Shown piece after piece: positions 1 through 9,668 of a stretch of 64,000 nt of DNA. Each line of letters opens with the position of its first letter. Within the stretch, counting starts at the first letter, position 1. The notes beneath the pieces were generated by a model. That model was not told the DNA's origin and made no database searches. It worked only from the letters and a program-made list of their open reading frames with translations. The stretch covers positions 1 through 64,000 of the forward strand of contig NZ_JANYUY010000032.1 of NCBI RefSeq assembly GCF_025060755.1, given 5' to 3'. Source of the stretch: Paenibacillus doosanensis (GTDB taxonomy: Bacteria; Bacillota; Bacilli; Paenibacillales; NBRC-103111). The position numbers were made by a program, and so were the translations under genes.

Positions 1-1269
1 CAGCCCGAGCGCGGCCATGCGCTTGCCGTGCGCCGTGACGGCGCCGTCCGCGGCCAGCGCGCCGAGCCGGGCGAGCAGCTCGCGCGCCTGCGCGAAGGCG
101 GCCGCCGGCGGCGGGTCGAGCCAGCGTAGCTGCGCCGGGTCGCTGACGCCCCACTCCGCGAGCTCCAGCGCCAGCGGCGCGAGATCGGCCTCGGCGATCT
201 CGGGGACGCCGCGCGCCGGCAAGCTTCGGTCGTCGGCTTCCGTCCACAGCCGGTAACAGACGCCCGGAGCCGTACGGCCTGCCCGGCCGCGCCGCTGATC
301 GGCGGAGGCGCGCGATACGGCGACCGTCTCCAGCCGGGTCATGCCCGTTCGCGGCGAGAAGCGCGGCACGCGCATCAGACCGGCGTCGATCACGACGCGG
401 ACGCCTTCGACGGTCAGCGACGATTCGGCGATCGTCGTGGCGAGCACGACCTTGCGCTGACCAGGTTTGCCGGGAGCTATCGCGCGATCCTGCTCTTCCT
501 GCGGCAAATTGCCGTAGAGAGGCGCGACCATGACCGCGCCGCGCATCGCCGAAGCCGCAAGATGCTCGTGGAGCAGCGCGGCGGCGCGGCGAATTTCTCC
601 TTCGCCGGGCAGGAAGACGAGAATGTCGCCTTCGTCCTGCTCCAAGGCGTTCAGAATCGAGCGGACGGCGACCGGTTCGATGCGTCCTTCCGGTCGTCGG
701 CTCGCGAATCTCGTCTCAACCGGATAGCTGCGGCCTTCGCTGGCGACGACCGGAGCTTGTCCGAGCATAGCGGCCACCGGCTCCGCGTCGAGCGTTGCGG
801 ACATGACGAGAATGCGCAGATCGTCCCGCAGGACGGATTGCGCCTCAAGACATAGCGCGAGTCCGAGGTCGGCGTGAAGGGAGCGTTCGTGGAATTCGTC
901 GAAGATGACGATTCCGACGTCCTCCAGCGCCGGATCGGACTGCAGCATGCGGGTGAGAATCCCTTCGGTGACGACTTCGATGCGGGTGTCCGGGCCGACT
1001 TTCGTATCCAGTCGAACCCGGTACCCTACGGTCCGGCCTACGTCCTCGTTCAGCGCGGCGGACATGTAGCGGGCCGCAGAACGTGCGGCCAGCCGCCGAG
1101 GCTCCAGCATGATGATGCGCCGGCCGTTCAGCCACGGCTCGTTGAGTAAGGCCGGCGGGACGCGCGTCGTCTTGCCTGCTCCCGGCGGAGCGACCAGAAC
1201 GGCGGAAGTGCGCTCGCGGAGCGCCGGCAGAAGATCGGGAATAACGGAATCAATCGGTAACGCGTTCAT
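1..1269 (-). CDS. hrpB: ATP-dependent helicase HrpB (partial, 3' end beyond window)
   Basis: DEAH-family RNA/DNA helicase of the HrpB type; its cellular role is poorly defined. Reading the minus strand from ATG at 1269 gives an uninterrupted 423-codon frame that runs off the window edge, so the C-terminal half is missing. Visible motifs are Walker A (APPGAGKTT, about residues 27-35), the DEFHER motif II typical of HrpB (about 124-129), SATLDAEP (motif III) and QRRGRAGRTAPG (motif VI). A purine-rich AAAGAGTG stretch just upstream of ATG can serve as ribosome binding site. A TATAAT hexamer on the minus strand near 1356-1361 could be the -10 box. Family assignment is secure. Confidence 0.93.
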   Translation of the reverse strand, partial: MNALPIDSVIPDLLPALRERTSAVLVAPPGAGKTTRVPPALLNEPWLNGRRIIMLEPRRLAARSAARYMSAALNEDVGRTVGYRVRLDTKVGPDTRIEVVTEGILTRMLQSDPALEDVGIVIFDEFHERSLHADLGLALCLEAQSVLRDDLRILVMSATLDAEPVAAMLGQAPVVASEGRSYPVETRFASRRPEGRIEPVAVRSILNALEQDEGDILVFLPGEGEIRRAAALLHEHLAASAMRGAVMVAPLYGNLPQEEQDRAIAPGKPGQRKVVLATTIAESSLTVEGVRVVIDAGLMRVPRFSPRTGMTRLETVAVSRASADQRRGRAGRTAPGVCYRLWTEADDRSLPARGVPEIAEADLAPLALELAEWGVSDPAQLRWLDPPPAAAFAQARELLARLGALAADGAVTAHGKRMAALGL

Positions 1270-1483
1270 GAAATCACTCTTTCTCATCCTTACAGCGTAC
1301 TGGTGATATGATGGATGGCCTTGTAAGGCCGTTTGTTCACCGGTCATATAGTGATATTATACCGTCCGGCGCGCGGAAAAGGAAAAAGCAATTTTTGCGG
1401 GCGCCATTCGGCCGTTCGTACAGATTGACGGGATTGTAACCGTTTTCATAATAATCCAAATCAAAACTAGCGTCTGCGAAAAC

Positions 1484-1565
1484 GAAAAAAGAAGCCTGTC
1501 CGCAGCCGAACCGGTATGAAATGCGGGTTATACAGCCAATCGCGGGCGCACTTATAAAGACAGGC
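1484..1565 (-). terminator. Putative terminator after the small minus-strand gene
   Basis: On the minus strand AGCCTGTC (about 1558-1565) pairs with GACAGGC(T) (1494-1500) across a long loop and is followed by a T-rich tract (1485-1490). This fits a Rho-independent terminator between the small gene at 1670-1897 and hrpB. The large loop lowers confidence. Confidence 0.4.
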
Positions 1566-1615
1566 TGACGCAGATCGGGACTTGCCTGCAGGCGCAGTCC
1601 GGGGCAAGGCAGGCG

Positions 1616-1635
1616 CGGGCCTCGGCCGAGGCCCG
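1616..1635. repeat. 20-bp perfect GC-rich palindrome
   Basis: CGGGCCTCGG is followed directly by its reverse complement. It lies in the roughly 400-bp gap between hrpB and the small minus-strand gene and has no T-tract beside it. Function unknown. Nothing else was recognised in the gap apart from the putative terminator at 1484-1565. Confidence 0.5.
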
Positions 1636-1669
1636 AATAACCTGACATGAATGAAACGCAAGTCTCATA

Positions 1670-1897
1670 TCAATAAAGGGACAGAGCAAGCGTATCTCTC
1701 TCATTCAAGGAATGAAGTATAGCTTCGCAGCCGACAATTTCGATGCTGATCAAAGAATCGAGACATTTTTTGATCGCTTTGCGGCCTTTGGTCACTTTGG
1801 ATTCCAAAGCGGATTTTAATAGATTAAACTTTTTATTTGTTTTCTCATCGGTGTACACAGGCACAGTTTTGTTTTGAACAGTAATAAATAGTTTCAT
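1670..1897 (-). CDS. Small hypothetical protein (75 aa)
   Basis: Not recognised. The product is a basic, Lys-rich 75-residue protein beginning MKLFITVQNKTVPVYTDEKT, with no signal peptide, membrane segment or cysteine cluster. A TTG lies directly before the ATG, but ATG at 1897 follows a GGTTGGTGAT stretch that can act as ribosome binding site. The gene is clearly more AT-rich than hrpB, which may indicate recent acquisition or a rapidly evolving gene. It is preceded by an AT-rich intergenic region that could hold its promoter. It may be translated, but only start context and ORF integrity support it. Confidence 0.5.
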   Translation of the reverse strand: MKLFITVQNKTVPVYTDEKTNKKFNLLKSALESKVTKGRKAIKKCLDSLISIEIVGCEAILHSLNERDTLALSLY

Positions 1898-2384
1898 CAA
1901 TGATCACCAACCTAATATTGGATATGTAAATAGGATATATTACGATTATTAAAATAACATTAAAAAAGTTTTACAATTTGACTACAGAATCTATTATCTT
2001 TGCGAAGTCTTACTAATAAGACGAAAGATAGATGGAAAAGGTTACACATGGATACAGAAAAATTTGCAATTATCAGCGTGCAATCATCGCCGAATCAGCC
2101 TGGTATCAGGGAATCGGCAAAAAGCCTCCGAGGGCGCAGTCCTATGAATCGGAGCCGTTTGCTCTGATTCTATTAATCCCCACATGGCCTACGGGCAGCA
2201 TCCCCTGTTCTCCTTCGCCTTCCGCCTCCGCACCAGTAGCTTTGCCGACAGCGCAATGTCCTTCCGTTCTCCAAATGAATAACCAATCAAAAGACGATCT
2301 GTTCAAAATAAAACGGTTGAAAACAAAAATAAATAAAGGTATGTTATAAAAAGCGACTATACATAAGCTTGGTGGTGAAGTGGA
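1898..2384. other. AT-rich intergenic region
   Basis: 487 bp between a minus-strand gene and a plus-strand regulator. It must hold divergent promoters, but no convincing -35/-10 pair could be assigned. A 39-codon ORF (2048-2167) is present but unsupported. No repeat or RNA motif was recognised. Confidence 0.5.
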
Positions 2385-4730
2385 TTGCCCGATACGCTGA
2401 AATTGCGCTTGACGCATTGGGGCTCCCGCTTTTATGGCGGCAAAGGAACGCATTATCGTAAAATATTGATTCTTATCTTATTGATCGCGAGCATCCCCGG
2501 TCTGATCACAGGCGCGCTTATTTATTGGTTTGTCGGGGGAACCATCGAGAATGAGCTGCTGCAGCTGCACAAAAATCAAATTGTGAAGCGCGCCGAGCAT
2601 ATCGACGGGCAGTTTGCCAATATGGAGCTGGCGATGTCTCACGGCGCGCTCGATACGAAGTTTGATTACAGCTTGAAGGAAACCGATTTCTACACGCAGT
2701 TTGCCGTGACCCGCGACATTTCCAAAACGATCGTGCTGATGCAGGGCGCCATGCCGCTGGCCAAATCGCTCGATCTGTATATTGACGGAAAAATGCCCGC
2801 TCACTTTAATCCGGAATTCAGCTTGATCGATATTCAGTCGGATGAATGGAAGCAGTTCAAATCTATCACCATGAAAGCGCCGAACGTATTTTGGACTATG
2901 GTGCTGACGAACACCAAGGCGGGAACGACCACGGACTTGGCGCTCGTGCACAAAATTCCCGGAGGCGTCTCCGAGCCGTTCGGACTTATGGTCGCCAGGC
3001 TTGACCGGGACAATGTCGTCTCTTTGTTGAAAACGGTTGCTCCTTATGACGAAGGCGAAGCCTTCATGATGCAGGAGGACGGAACGGAGCTAATTTCGAC
3101 CGGCGGCGGCAGCAATCGGGAATCGTCCCTGATCGAAGCGGTCAAGAAGGAAGTGCTCGGCCGCGGCGGCGTTCAGCAGATGTCGTTCTTGTTCAAATGG
3201 GACAAGAATACGTATTCCGTTTCGGCAGGCGCTCTGGAGCGTATCGACAGCAGGTGGATCTACGTATCGATCGCTCCGATCAGCGCCATCAAGAAGCCGA
3301 TCGTATTTCTGTCCCAGGCGATCGTGCTGGTGAGCTGCGCCGGCCTGCTGCTCGCCGCCGTGCTGGCGTGGATTGCATCCAGGCGAATTTACTCGCCGCT
3401 GCACCAGCTTGTGCGCCTGCTTAGCGGAGGCAAGCTGACGCAAGGAAACGAATTCGAGCTGATCGAGCGGCATTGGGAGCATATGAACCGGGAGAGCCTG
3501 GAGCTGCAGAGCAAGCTGGAGCAGCAGCTGCCGCAGGTGAAGGAAGGGTTTTTGCTTCAGCTGATTCAAGGCTATTTGTCCGCTTATTCGGAGGAAGATC
3601 TGATCGAGCGGATGCATCATTACGGCTGGAACACCGAGCAGCGGCAGTATATCGTCCTGTATATTCAGCTGGTCGGCATGTCCCAGCTCGACACGGTCGG
3701 CCGGTTTTCGCACGGGGACGAAGGGCTCATTACGTTCGCGGCGGCGAATATGGCGGAGGAAATCGCGCGCGAGCGGTTCGACGACTGCCATGTCATTAAC
3801 TTCCATAACTTAACCGCAGGGCTGCTGATCAGCATTCCGCAGGGCGATTCCTGCCAAGCGGAGCTCAAGCAGCTGAGCGAAGCGTTGATGCAGACGATTA
3901 ACCGGATTTTGAAGATGCAAGTTACGATTACGCTGAGCAAGGCGACGACTCAGATTAGAAAAATCCCGCTTTTGTTCGAGGAAGCGAAGCTGGCGCTTAG
4001 CTACCGAAACTTCGGCAACGAGAATCAGATCATCGATCTGGATGCGTTCAGCCGGACGGAGGAGGAGCAGCCGTTCCAATACCCGTTTTCGCTGGAGCGC
4101 GATATTATTCAAGCGATGCGGATGGGGCAGGAGAGCGAGGCGGAGAGCCACATCCGGGCGTTTATGGAGACGCTGGCCGCCGACGGCGTGAAGGAAATGG
4201 ACGTGCAGCAAGGGGTGATGAACCTGCTCGGTTCGTTGGAGCACGCGATGATGCAGTCCGGCATGAATCCGAATCAGCTGTTCAAATCGGCGAATATGTT
4301 CGAGCAGCTCGGACAGCTGCGGGAGCCGGAGCAAATCGAAAAGTGGTTCGTGCATAAAGTGATTGGCCCGTTCATCGCGGCGATGGAAAGCCGCGCCGAT
4401 TTCCAGCTCAAAAAAATGATCGAGCAGGCGATGCTCTACATACAGGCCCACTATATGAACGATATTTCTCTCGACAGCTGCGCCGAGCATTGCGGCACGA
4501 ACGCTTTCGTCCTGAGCCGGACGTTCAAGCAGGTTTCGGGCAAAAATTTCATCGATTATTTGACCGATCTGCGGATGGAAAAAGCGAAGGAGATGCTGCG
4601 CAACTCCGATCTCAAGATCAACGAGGTATCGGAGCGCGTCGGTTACCAGCACAGTTATTTCAACCGCATTTTCAAAAAATACGAAGGCGTTACGCCGAGT
4701 CAATATCGCGATATGAGCCGCAAAAGTTAG
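2385..4730 (+). CDS. Membrane-bound AraC-family transcriptional regulator (781 aa)
   Basis: One-component regulator common in Paenibacillus: an extracellular sensor linked through the membrane to a cytoplasmic AraC DNA-binding domain. A first membrane segment is at about residues 26-49, an extracellular Cache-like region at about 50-300, a second membrane segment at about 305-330, then a cytoplasmic linker and a two-helix-turn-helix AraC domain at about 678-781 (ISLDSCAEHCGTN and INEVSERVGYQHSYFNRIFK). The TTG start at 2385 follows GGTGGTGAAG. It is followed by a terminator and then sugar permease genes, so it probably senses an extracellular pectin fragment and activates the downstream uptake genes; this role is inferred from position. 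Confidence 0.88.
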   Translation: MPDTLKLRLTHWGSRFYGGKGTHYRKILILILLIASIPGLITGALIYWFVGGTIENELLQLHKNQIVKRAEHIDGQFANMELAMSHGALDTKFDYSLKETDFYTQFAVTRDISKTIVLMQGAMPLAKSLDLYIDGKMPAHFNPEFSLIDIQSDEWKQFKSITMKAPNVFWTMVLTNTKAGTTTDLALVHKIPGGVSEPFGLMVARLDRDNVVSLLKTVAPYDEGEAFMMQEDGTELISTGGGSNRESSLIEAVKKEVLGRGGVQQMSFLFKWDKNTYSVSAGALERIDSRWIYVSIAPISAIKKPIVFLSQAIVLVSCAGLLLAAVLAWIASRRIYSPLHQLVRLLSGGKLTQGNEFELIERHWEHMNRESLELQSKLEQQLPQVKEGFLLQLIQGYLSAYSEEDLIERMHHYGWNTEQRQYIVLYIQLVGMSQLDTVGRFSHGDEGLITFAAANMAEEIARERFDDCHVINFHNLTAGLLISIPQGDSCQAELKQLSEALMQTINRILKMQVTITLSKATTQIRKIPLLFEEAKLALSYRNFGNENQIIDLDAFSRTEEEQPFQYPFSLERDIIQAMRMGQESEAESHIRAFMETLAADGVKEMDVQQGVMNLLGSLEHAMMQSGMNPNQLFKSANMFEQLGQLREPEQIEKWFVHKVIGPFIAAMESRADFQLKKMIEQAMLYIQAHYMNDISLDSCAEHCGTNAFVLSRTFKQVSGKNFIDYLTDLRMEKAKEMLRNSDLKINEVSERVGYQHSYFNRIFKKYEGVTPSQYRDMSRKS

Positions 4731-4822
4731 CTTTGCCAGGAGAAGCTCCGCTCTTCACCATGCTCCGGCAAGAGCGGGCGCCTTCGGGGAAACGTTGTTC
4801 ACCGGCGGCTCGATAGCACATG

Positions 4823-4849
4823 AAAACCCGCTCCTGGAGCGGGTTTTTC
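4823..4849 (+). terminator. Rho-independent terminator after the AraC regulator
   Basis: AAAACCCGCTCC is followed by its near-perfect complement GGAGCGGGTTTTT. The remaining gap to 5088 contains short direct repeats of AACCGAATC(A/G)AA near 4981-5017 and no gene. The next start has the ribosome binding site AGGGAGTG. Confidence 0.85.
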
Positions 4850-5088
4850 GCGTTTTCATCAAGAAAAGAGTAGATTTGCCAAAGAAGTGTAAACGCCAGA
4901 AACTGCCGGATCAAGAATGTCTAATTGAAAACAAACGGCCCTTCCAACACAATGTGACTTATGAATCAGCCGAACGACGAAACGAATCGAAACCGAATCA
5001 AAACCGAATCGAAACTTGAAAGCTTATAAGTGCTTAAATCGGAATTTGTCGCATAGGTGAACATGATATTCGTATAGGGAGTGAAACT

Positions 5089-6057
5089 ATGGGCCACACA
5101 ACAACGACAGACACGATCCGCGGGACGAAGGAGCGGAAACGGCAAAGCGCCATGGAATGGTTTCTCGGCAGGCTGAAGAGAGATAAATGGATGTATTTGC
5201 TGCTGCTGCCCGGCTTGCTTTACTTTTTAATTTTTAAATATGTGCCGATGTGGGGCGTCCTGCTCGCCTTCAAAAACTATCAGCCTTTTACGGGCTTCTG
5301 GAACAGCGAATGGGTCGGGCTCGAGCATTTCCGCAACTTTTTCCAAAATCCCGACTTCGGCCGCCTGCTCAGAAACACGCTGCTGCTGTCGTTCTACAAT
5401 CTGGTATTTTTCTTTCCGGCGCCGATCGTCATTGCGCTTCTGCTCAACGAGATCCGCAAAGACCTTTATAAACGGACGATTCAGACGCTTATTTATGTGC
5501 CGCATTTCATATCGATGGTGATCGTGGCGAGTATTTCCTACGTATTTCTGACGACGGAAGGCGGTATTGTCAACAGCCTGCTCGAGCAGTATACCGGTCA
5601 TAAGCTCGACTTCTTATCCGATCCGAGCTGGTTCCGGCCGCTCATTATTTTGCAGACGATGTGGAAAGAATGCGGTTGGGGCACGATCATCTTCCTCGCG
5701 GCGTTAGCCGGGGTAGATACCGAGCAGTATGAGGCGGCGATCGTCGACGGCGCGAATCGCTGGCGCCAAATGTGGCATATTACGCTGCCTTCCGTGCGCA
5801 GCACGATCATCATTTTGCTGATTTTGCGCGTGGGCGACGTTCTGGAGAACGGCTTCGAGCAAATTTACTTGATGACCAACGCCTTGAACCGCGAAGTCGC
5901 CGACGTATTCGACACCTACGTCTATATGATGGGGATTACCCAAGGGGCGTTCAGCTACAGTACCGCGGTCGGATTGTTCAAATCGATCGTCGGCGTCATC
6001 CTTGTCTTCACAAGCAATTATTTGGCCAAGCGGTTCGGCCAATCCGGTATTTACTAA
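5089..6057 (+). CDS. ABC sugar transporter permease, LplB type
   Basis: Inner-membrane permease of a CUT1-type carbohydrate ABC importer, 322 aa. A short cytoplasmic N-terminus is followed by the typical opening helix (MYLLLLPGLLYFLIFKYVPM) and about six membrane segments. The EAA loop that contacts the ATPase is EAAIVDGANRWRQMWHITLP, near residues 211-230. ATG at 5089 follows AGGGAGTGAAACT. It is 18 bp upstream of the partner permease and begins the uptake operon. No ATPase gene is present, which is normal for systems sharing an MsmX-type ATPase. Substrate is inferred as pectin-derived oligosaccharide from neighbouring genes. Confidence 0.93.
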   Translation: MGHTTTTDTIRGTKERKRQSAMEWFLGRLKRDKWMYLLLLPGLLYFLIFKYVPMWGVLLAFKNYQPFTGFWNSEWVGLEHFRNFFQNPDFGRLLRNTLLLSFYNLVFFFPAPIVIALLLNEIRKDLYKRTIQTLIYVPHFISMVIVASISYVFLTTEGGIVNSLLEQYTGHKLDFLSDPSWFRPLIILQTMWKECGWGTIIFLAALAGVDTEQYEAAIVDGANRWRQMWHITLPSVRSTIIILLILRVGDVLENGFEQIYLMTNALNREVADVFDTYVYMMGITQGAFSYSTAVGLFKSIVGVILVFTSNYLAKRFGQSGIY

Positions 6058-6075
6058 ATAAAGGGGTGGAAATAA

Positions 6076-6960
6076 GTGGGGAGACATCATAGAAGCTTTT
6101 TGGGCAACTTGTTCGACGGCATCAACTACGTCGTTCTCGGACTTCTCGGTCTATTGACGATACTGCCGTTCCTGTACGTGATCGCCGGCTCCTTCGCTAC
6201 CGAAGCGGAGCTGACGCAGCGGGCGTTCTTCCTCGTACCGAAGACGTTCTCGCTATCGGGCTACCGGTTTATCTTTTCTTCCGACACGCTCTTCCGCAGC
6301 ATTCTCGTCTCGGTCTATGTGACGGCGATGGGAACGCTGGTCAATCTGCTATTTACCGTCACGATGGCGTATGCGCTTGCGCGCCGCGACTTGATGGGCC
6401 GGAATACGATTCTGAATCTCGTGCTGTTCTCGATGCTGTTCTCCGGGGGCATGATCCCGACGTATTTGATCGTCAAAAATCTCGGCCTGCTCGATTCCTA
6501 TTGGGCTTTGATGCTGCCGGGCGCGATCAGCGCGTTTAACCTGATCGTCGTCAAAAACTTTTTCCAGGAGCTGCCCCCGGGACTCGAAGAAGCGGCCAAA
6601 ATCGACGGCTGCACCGAGCTCGGCGTGCTGTGGAGAATCGTTCTGCCGCTGTCGAAGCCGGTGCTGGCGACCTTCGGCCTGTTCTATGCGGTAGGCCATT
6701 GGAACAACTTTTTCCAGGCGCTGCTCTACATCAACGATCCGGACAAATGGCCTTTGCAGGTGATGCTGCGGCAGCTGGTCATGCTGTCCCAGGGCAGCAT
6801 CGGGGATATGAGTCAGCTCGACCCGACGTTCGTCCAGCCGCCGGAGCAAACGATCAAAATGGCCGTTATCGTCGTGGGAACGATTCCGATTCTGCTGGTG
6901 TATCCGTTCCTGCAAAAGCATTTTGCCAAAGGGGTATTGATCGGTTCGATCAAAGGCTGA
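6076..6960 (+). CDS. ABC sugar transporter permease, YtcP/LplC type
   Basis: Second permease subunit of the same importer, 294 aa. It has six predicted membrane helices and the EAA motif EEAAKIDGCTELGVLWRIVL near residue 170, ending with a short tail (AKGVLIGSIKG) typical of YtcP/LplC proteins. The start is GTG at 6076, after AAAGGGGTGGAAATAA. The 18-bp gap to the upstream permease implies co-transcription. Pairs with the LplB-type subunit and the lipoprotein encoded next. Confidence 0.93.
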   Translation: MGRHHRSFLGNLFDGINYVVLGLLGLLTILPFLYVIAGSFATEAELTQRAFFLVPKTFSLSGYRFIFSSDTLFRSILVSVYVTAMGTLVNLLFTVTMAYALARRDLMGRNTILNLVLFSMLFSGGMIPTYLIVKNLGLLDSYWALMLPGAISAFNLIVVKNFFQELPPGLEEAAKIDGCTELGVLWRIVLPLSKPVLATFGLFYAVGHWNNFFQALLYINDPDKWPLQVMLRQLVMLSQGSIGDMSQLDPTFVQPPEQTIKMAVIVVGTIPILLVYPFLQKHFAKGVLIGSIKG

Positions 6961-7096
6961 CGGCCGCTTTCGACCGACGGGCTCCCCGCACTGCCGTATG
7001 AGGATAGGCGCTCGCAGTGCGGGTTCATATAAATAGCTAGAACCTATCACCCATTTATATTATTCTATGAAGAGATCAAAGGGAGGCAATCATGGT

Positions 7097-8650
7097 ATGA
7101 AATCCACCAAAAAATCGATGAAGCGCTGGGCAAGCGGAGTTATGCTTTCCGCCATCGCCGTGACGGCGGTAACCGGCTGTGCCGCAAACGGCGGCGATAA
7201 AGCTTCCGCGGGCAAAGAAGGCGGCTCTGCGGCGCAAGGTCCGCTTGAGCTGAGCATTATGCTTCCGGCGTTCAAGCCGACGTTTCCCAAGGACGGCAGC
7301 CCGGTCGTCGCCGAGCTGGAGAAGTACACGAATACGAAAATTCATCTGGACTGGGTGCCGGACTCTTCCTATGCGGACAAAATCAATATTACGCTGGCGT
7401 CGGGCAAGCTGCCGACCGTCATGGTCATCAAGGACAAGACGGCGAGCTTCATCAATGCGGCGCGATCCGGCGCGTTCTGGGAAGTCGGGCCCTATTTGAA
7501 AGATTATCCGAACTTGAGCAAAGCCAATCCGATCGTCAACAACAATATTTCGGTCGACGGCAAAATTTACGGCATTTACCGCGCCAGACCGCTCGGCCGC
7601 AACGGCATCGTCTACCGCAAGGAGTGGCTGGATAATCTTGGCATGCAAGAGCCGAAGACGATCGACGACTTTTATAACATGCTGAAAGCCTTTACAACCA
7701 AAGATCCGGATAAAAACGGCAAAAACGATACGTACGGCATGGTCATTTCCAAATATACCGGACCGTTCGACATTATGCAGACCTGGTTCGGCGTTCCGAA
7801 CAAATGGGGGACGGACGAGAGCGGCAAGCTGATTCCTGCCCATTATACGCCGGAATATATGGAAGCTTTGAAATTTTTCAAAAAGCTGTATGACGAGAAG
7901 CTGATCAATGCGGACTTTGCCGTGATGGACTCGAACAAATGGACCGACCCGATCGTCAACGGCCAGGCGGGCGTTATCGTCGACGTCACGGATAACGCGG
8001 CACGGATCGACGAAAAGATTCACAAGGCGCTGGAGCAGGCGGGCAAGGACGACAAGAACAAATATTTCATGGACATTCTGGGCTCCGTCGCCGGACCTAA
8101 GGGCAATCGCGCGCTGCCTACCTCCGGGTATGCGGGCATGCTGGCGATTTCCAAATCGACGGTCAAAACCGAGGCCGAGCTTCGCCAGGTGCTCGCCTTC
8201 CTGGATAAGTTGAATGACGAAACGGCGCAAAATCTCGGCTTTAACGGCATCGAAGGCAAGCATTACAAGAAAGTGGAAGGCGGTATCGAGCCGGCGAAGG
8301 ACACGACCTTGATGGATCAGGAATTAAGCGGCTTGAACCAAATGTTCATGGGCATTCCGGAAAACCGCTATTTGGAGGTCGTGCAAACTCCGGTTCGCAT
8401 TAAATCCAATGAAGTGCAGAAAGCGAACGAATCCATCGTCGTGGCGAACCCGGCCGAACCGCTCGTGTCTAACGTATACGCGCAAAAAGGACCGCAGCTG
8501 GATAACATCATCAACGATGCGAGAACGAAATTTATCGTAGGCCAGATCGACGAGGCGGGCTTTAAAGCGGCGGTAGAGCTGTGGAAGAAGAGCGGCGGCG
8601 ACGACTACGTCAAAGAAATCAATGACCTGTACCAGGCCTCCAAGAAATAA
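7097..8650 (+). CDS. Extracellular sugar-binding lipoprotein (LplA type)
   Basis: Solute receptor for the permease pair just upstream, 517 aa from ATG at 7097. GGGAGG at 7081-7086 is well placed for this ATG, while an in-frame ATG at 7067 lies upstream of it. The N-terminus is a lipoprotein signal ending AVTAVTGC, with the lipid-attached cysteine at about residue 26, followed by a Gly/Ser/Lys linker. The remaining sequence resembles family 1 extracellular solute-binding proteins (for example YRKEWLDNLGMQEPKTIDDF). Followed by a clear terminator, so it closes the transporter operon. Confidence 0.92.
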   Translation: MKSTKKSMKRWASGVMLSAIAVTAVTGCAANGGDKASAGKEGGSAAQGPLELSIMLPAFKPTFPKDGSPVVAELEKYTNTKIHLDWVPDSSYADKINITLASGKLPTVMVIKDKTASFINAARSGAFWEVGPYLKDYPNLSKANPIVNNNISVDGKIYGIYRARPLGRNGIVYRKEWLDNLGMQEPKTIDDFYNMLKAFTTKDPDKNGKNDTYGMVISKYTGPFDIMQTWFGVPNKWGTDESGKLIPAHYTPEYMEALKFFKKLYDEKLINADFAVMDSNKWTDPIVNGQAGVIVDVTDNAARIDEKIHKALEQAGKDDKNKYFMDILGSVAGPKGNRALPTSGYAGMLAISKSTVKTEAELRQVLAFLDKLNDETAQNLGFNGIEGKHYKKVEGGIEPAKDTTLMDQELSGLNQMFMGIPENRYLEVVQTPVRIKSNEVQKANESIVVANPAEPLVSNVYAQKGPQLDNIINDARTKFIVGQIDEAGFKAAVELWKKSGGDDYVKEINDLYQASKK

Positions 8651-8660
8651 GGCTGCGGGC

Positions 8661-8691
8661 AAGGGCCGTGTCATTGCGACACGGTCCTTTT
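8661..8691 (+). terminator. Rho-independent terminator after the transporter operon
   Basis: GGGCCGTGTC pairs with GACACGGTCC across a five-base loop, followed by TTTT. It lies 11 bp after the binding-protein stop codon. Confidence 0.85.
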
Positions 8692-8710
8692 GGCCTGTTA
8701 GCGGGAGTGA

Positions 8711-8745
8711 CGCCGCCAGCCGCTTTGTATGAGCGGCTGGCGGCG
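8711..8745. repeat. Strong hairpin in the gap before yesU
   Basis: CGCCGCCAGCCGCT and its exact reverse complement flank a 7-base loop; there is no T-tract. It sits in the 316-bp gap between the transporter and enzyme operons, which otherwise shows no gene. It could be an mRNA-stabilising or processing structure. Confidence 0.6.
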
Positions 8746-8966
8746 CGGCGCGGCGCGGAAACAGCCGATATGCAGCAGTTAACCCGAAGGCCGCGGCCCG
8801 CGAAACGGCGGGCTCAAGACCGGGCCGGCCGATTCAGCCTATTGCAAGGAAGTGGAAGCGGTGCAATAAAGTATTAAGCAATGCTGCCCCCGGCTCAAAA
8901 ATCTACAATGGCCGGAAAAGCGGATGTGCGGTACATTGGTACTACACTATAAGGGGGAGACAGCAG

Positions 8967-9665
8967 ATGACGGCAATCGATTCATCATTGTATTCATTGG
9001 GCGAACGCATCTATCATAATCCGTTCGCCAAGGAAAAGGATGTCGGCGATTTTATTATGGAAGGACAGGCGGCGATCATCTTTCCGCAAGGCAGAATGCG
9101 CATGGAAAACGTGCTGGACCCGAAGCTTGGCCAACAGGCGAACTTCGTGTTCTGGTGTCCTGTGGATTTCCCGGACTCCATAGCGGCGACCTGGGAATTT
9201 TGGCCGGTCCGCGAGCCGGGTCTCTGCATGACGTTTTTCTCTGCCGCGGGCGCTCAAGGGGAAGACCTGTTCGACGCCGGACTGGCGCCGCGGACAGGCG
9301 TATACCCCGAGTATCATCACGGCGATATGAACGCTTATCATGTCTCATACTTCCGCCGCAAGGAGGCGGACGAGCGCAGCTTCCATACGTGCAATCTGCG
9401 CAAAAGCTTCGGACTTCATCTGGTTGCGCAAGGAGGCGACCCGATTCCTTCCGTCGGAGATGCGGCCGGCCCGTATCGAATCAAGCTGCTGAAATGGCAG
9501 GATGAGATCGTATTCATGATCAATGAGATGACGGTATTTCAGTGGAAGGACGACGGCGTAACGTACGGCAAACGGCTCGAAGGAGGCAAAATCGGCTTCA
9601 GGCAGCTGGCGCCGATGATCGGCGAGTATGCGAATTTGAATGTTTATGCATTGGAGAGAGGATAG
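8967..9665 (+). CDS. yesU: YesU-like DUF1961 family protein
   Basis: 232-residue cytoplasmic protein resembling B. subtilis YesU (DUF1961), a concanavalin-like beta-sandwich protein encoded in the yes rhamnogalacturonan cluster. Recognisable stretches are MEGQAAIIFPQGRMRMEN and YHHGDMNAYHVSYFRR; no signal peptide is visible. The ATG follows AAGGGGGAGA. It is 3 bp upstream of the acetylesterase gene and forms one operon with it and the PL26/YetA gene. Enzymatic activity of YesU proteins is not established to my knowledge; a role in handling rhamnogalacturonan fragments is inferred from context. Confidence 0.82.
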   Translation: MTAIDSSLYSLGERIYHNPFAKEKDVGDFIMEGQAAIIFPQGRMRMENVLDPKLGQQANFVFWCPVDFPDSIAATWEFWPVREPGLCMTFFSAAGAQGEDLFDAGLAPRTGVYPEYHHGDMNAYHVSYFRRKEADERSFHTCNLRKSFGLHLVAQGGDPIPSVGDAAGPYRIKLLKWQDEIVFMINEMTVFQWKDDGVTYGKRLEGGKIGFRQLAPMIGEYANLNVYALERG

Positions 9666-9668
9666 CTT

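Noticed and set aside
2048-2167. 39-codon ORF after AAAAGG
   Set aside because: Possible start signal, but the composition is ordinary and there is no support beyond length; noted only as intergenic content.
4981-5018. Short tandem AACCGAATC(A/G)AA repeats considered as a CRISPR-like or iteron array
   Set aside because: Only three short adjacent units, no spacers and no replication or cas genes nearby.
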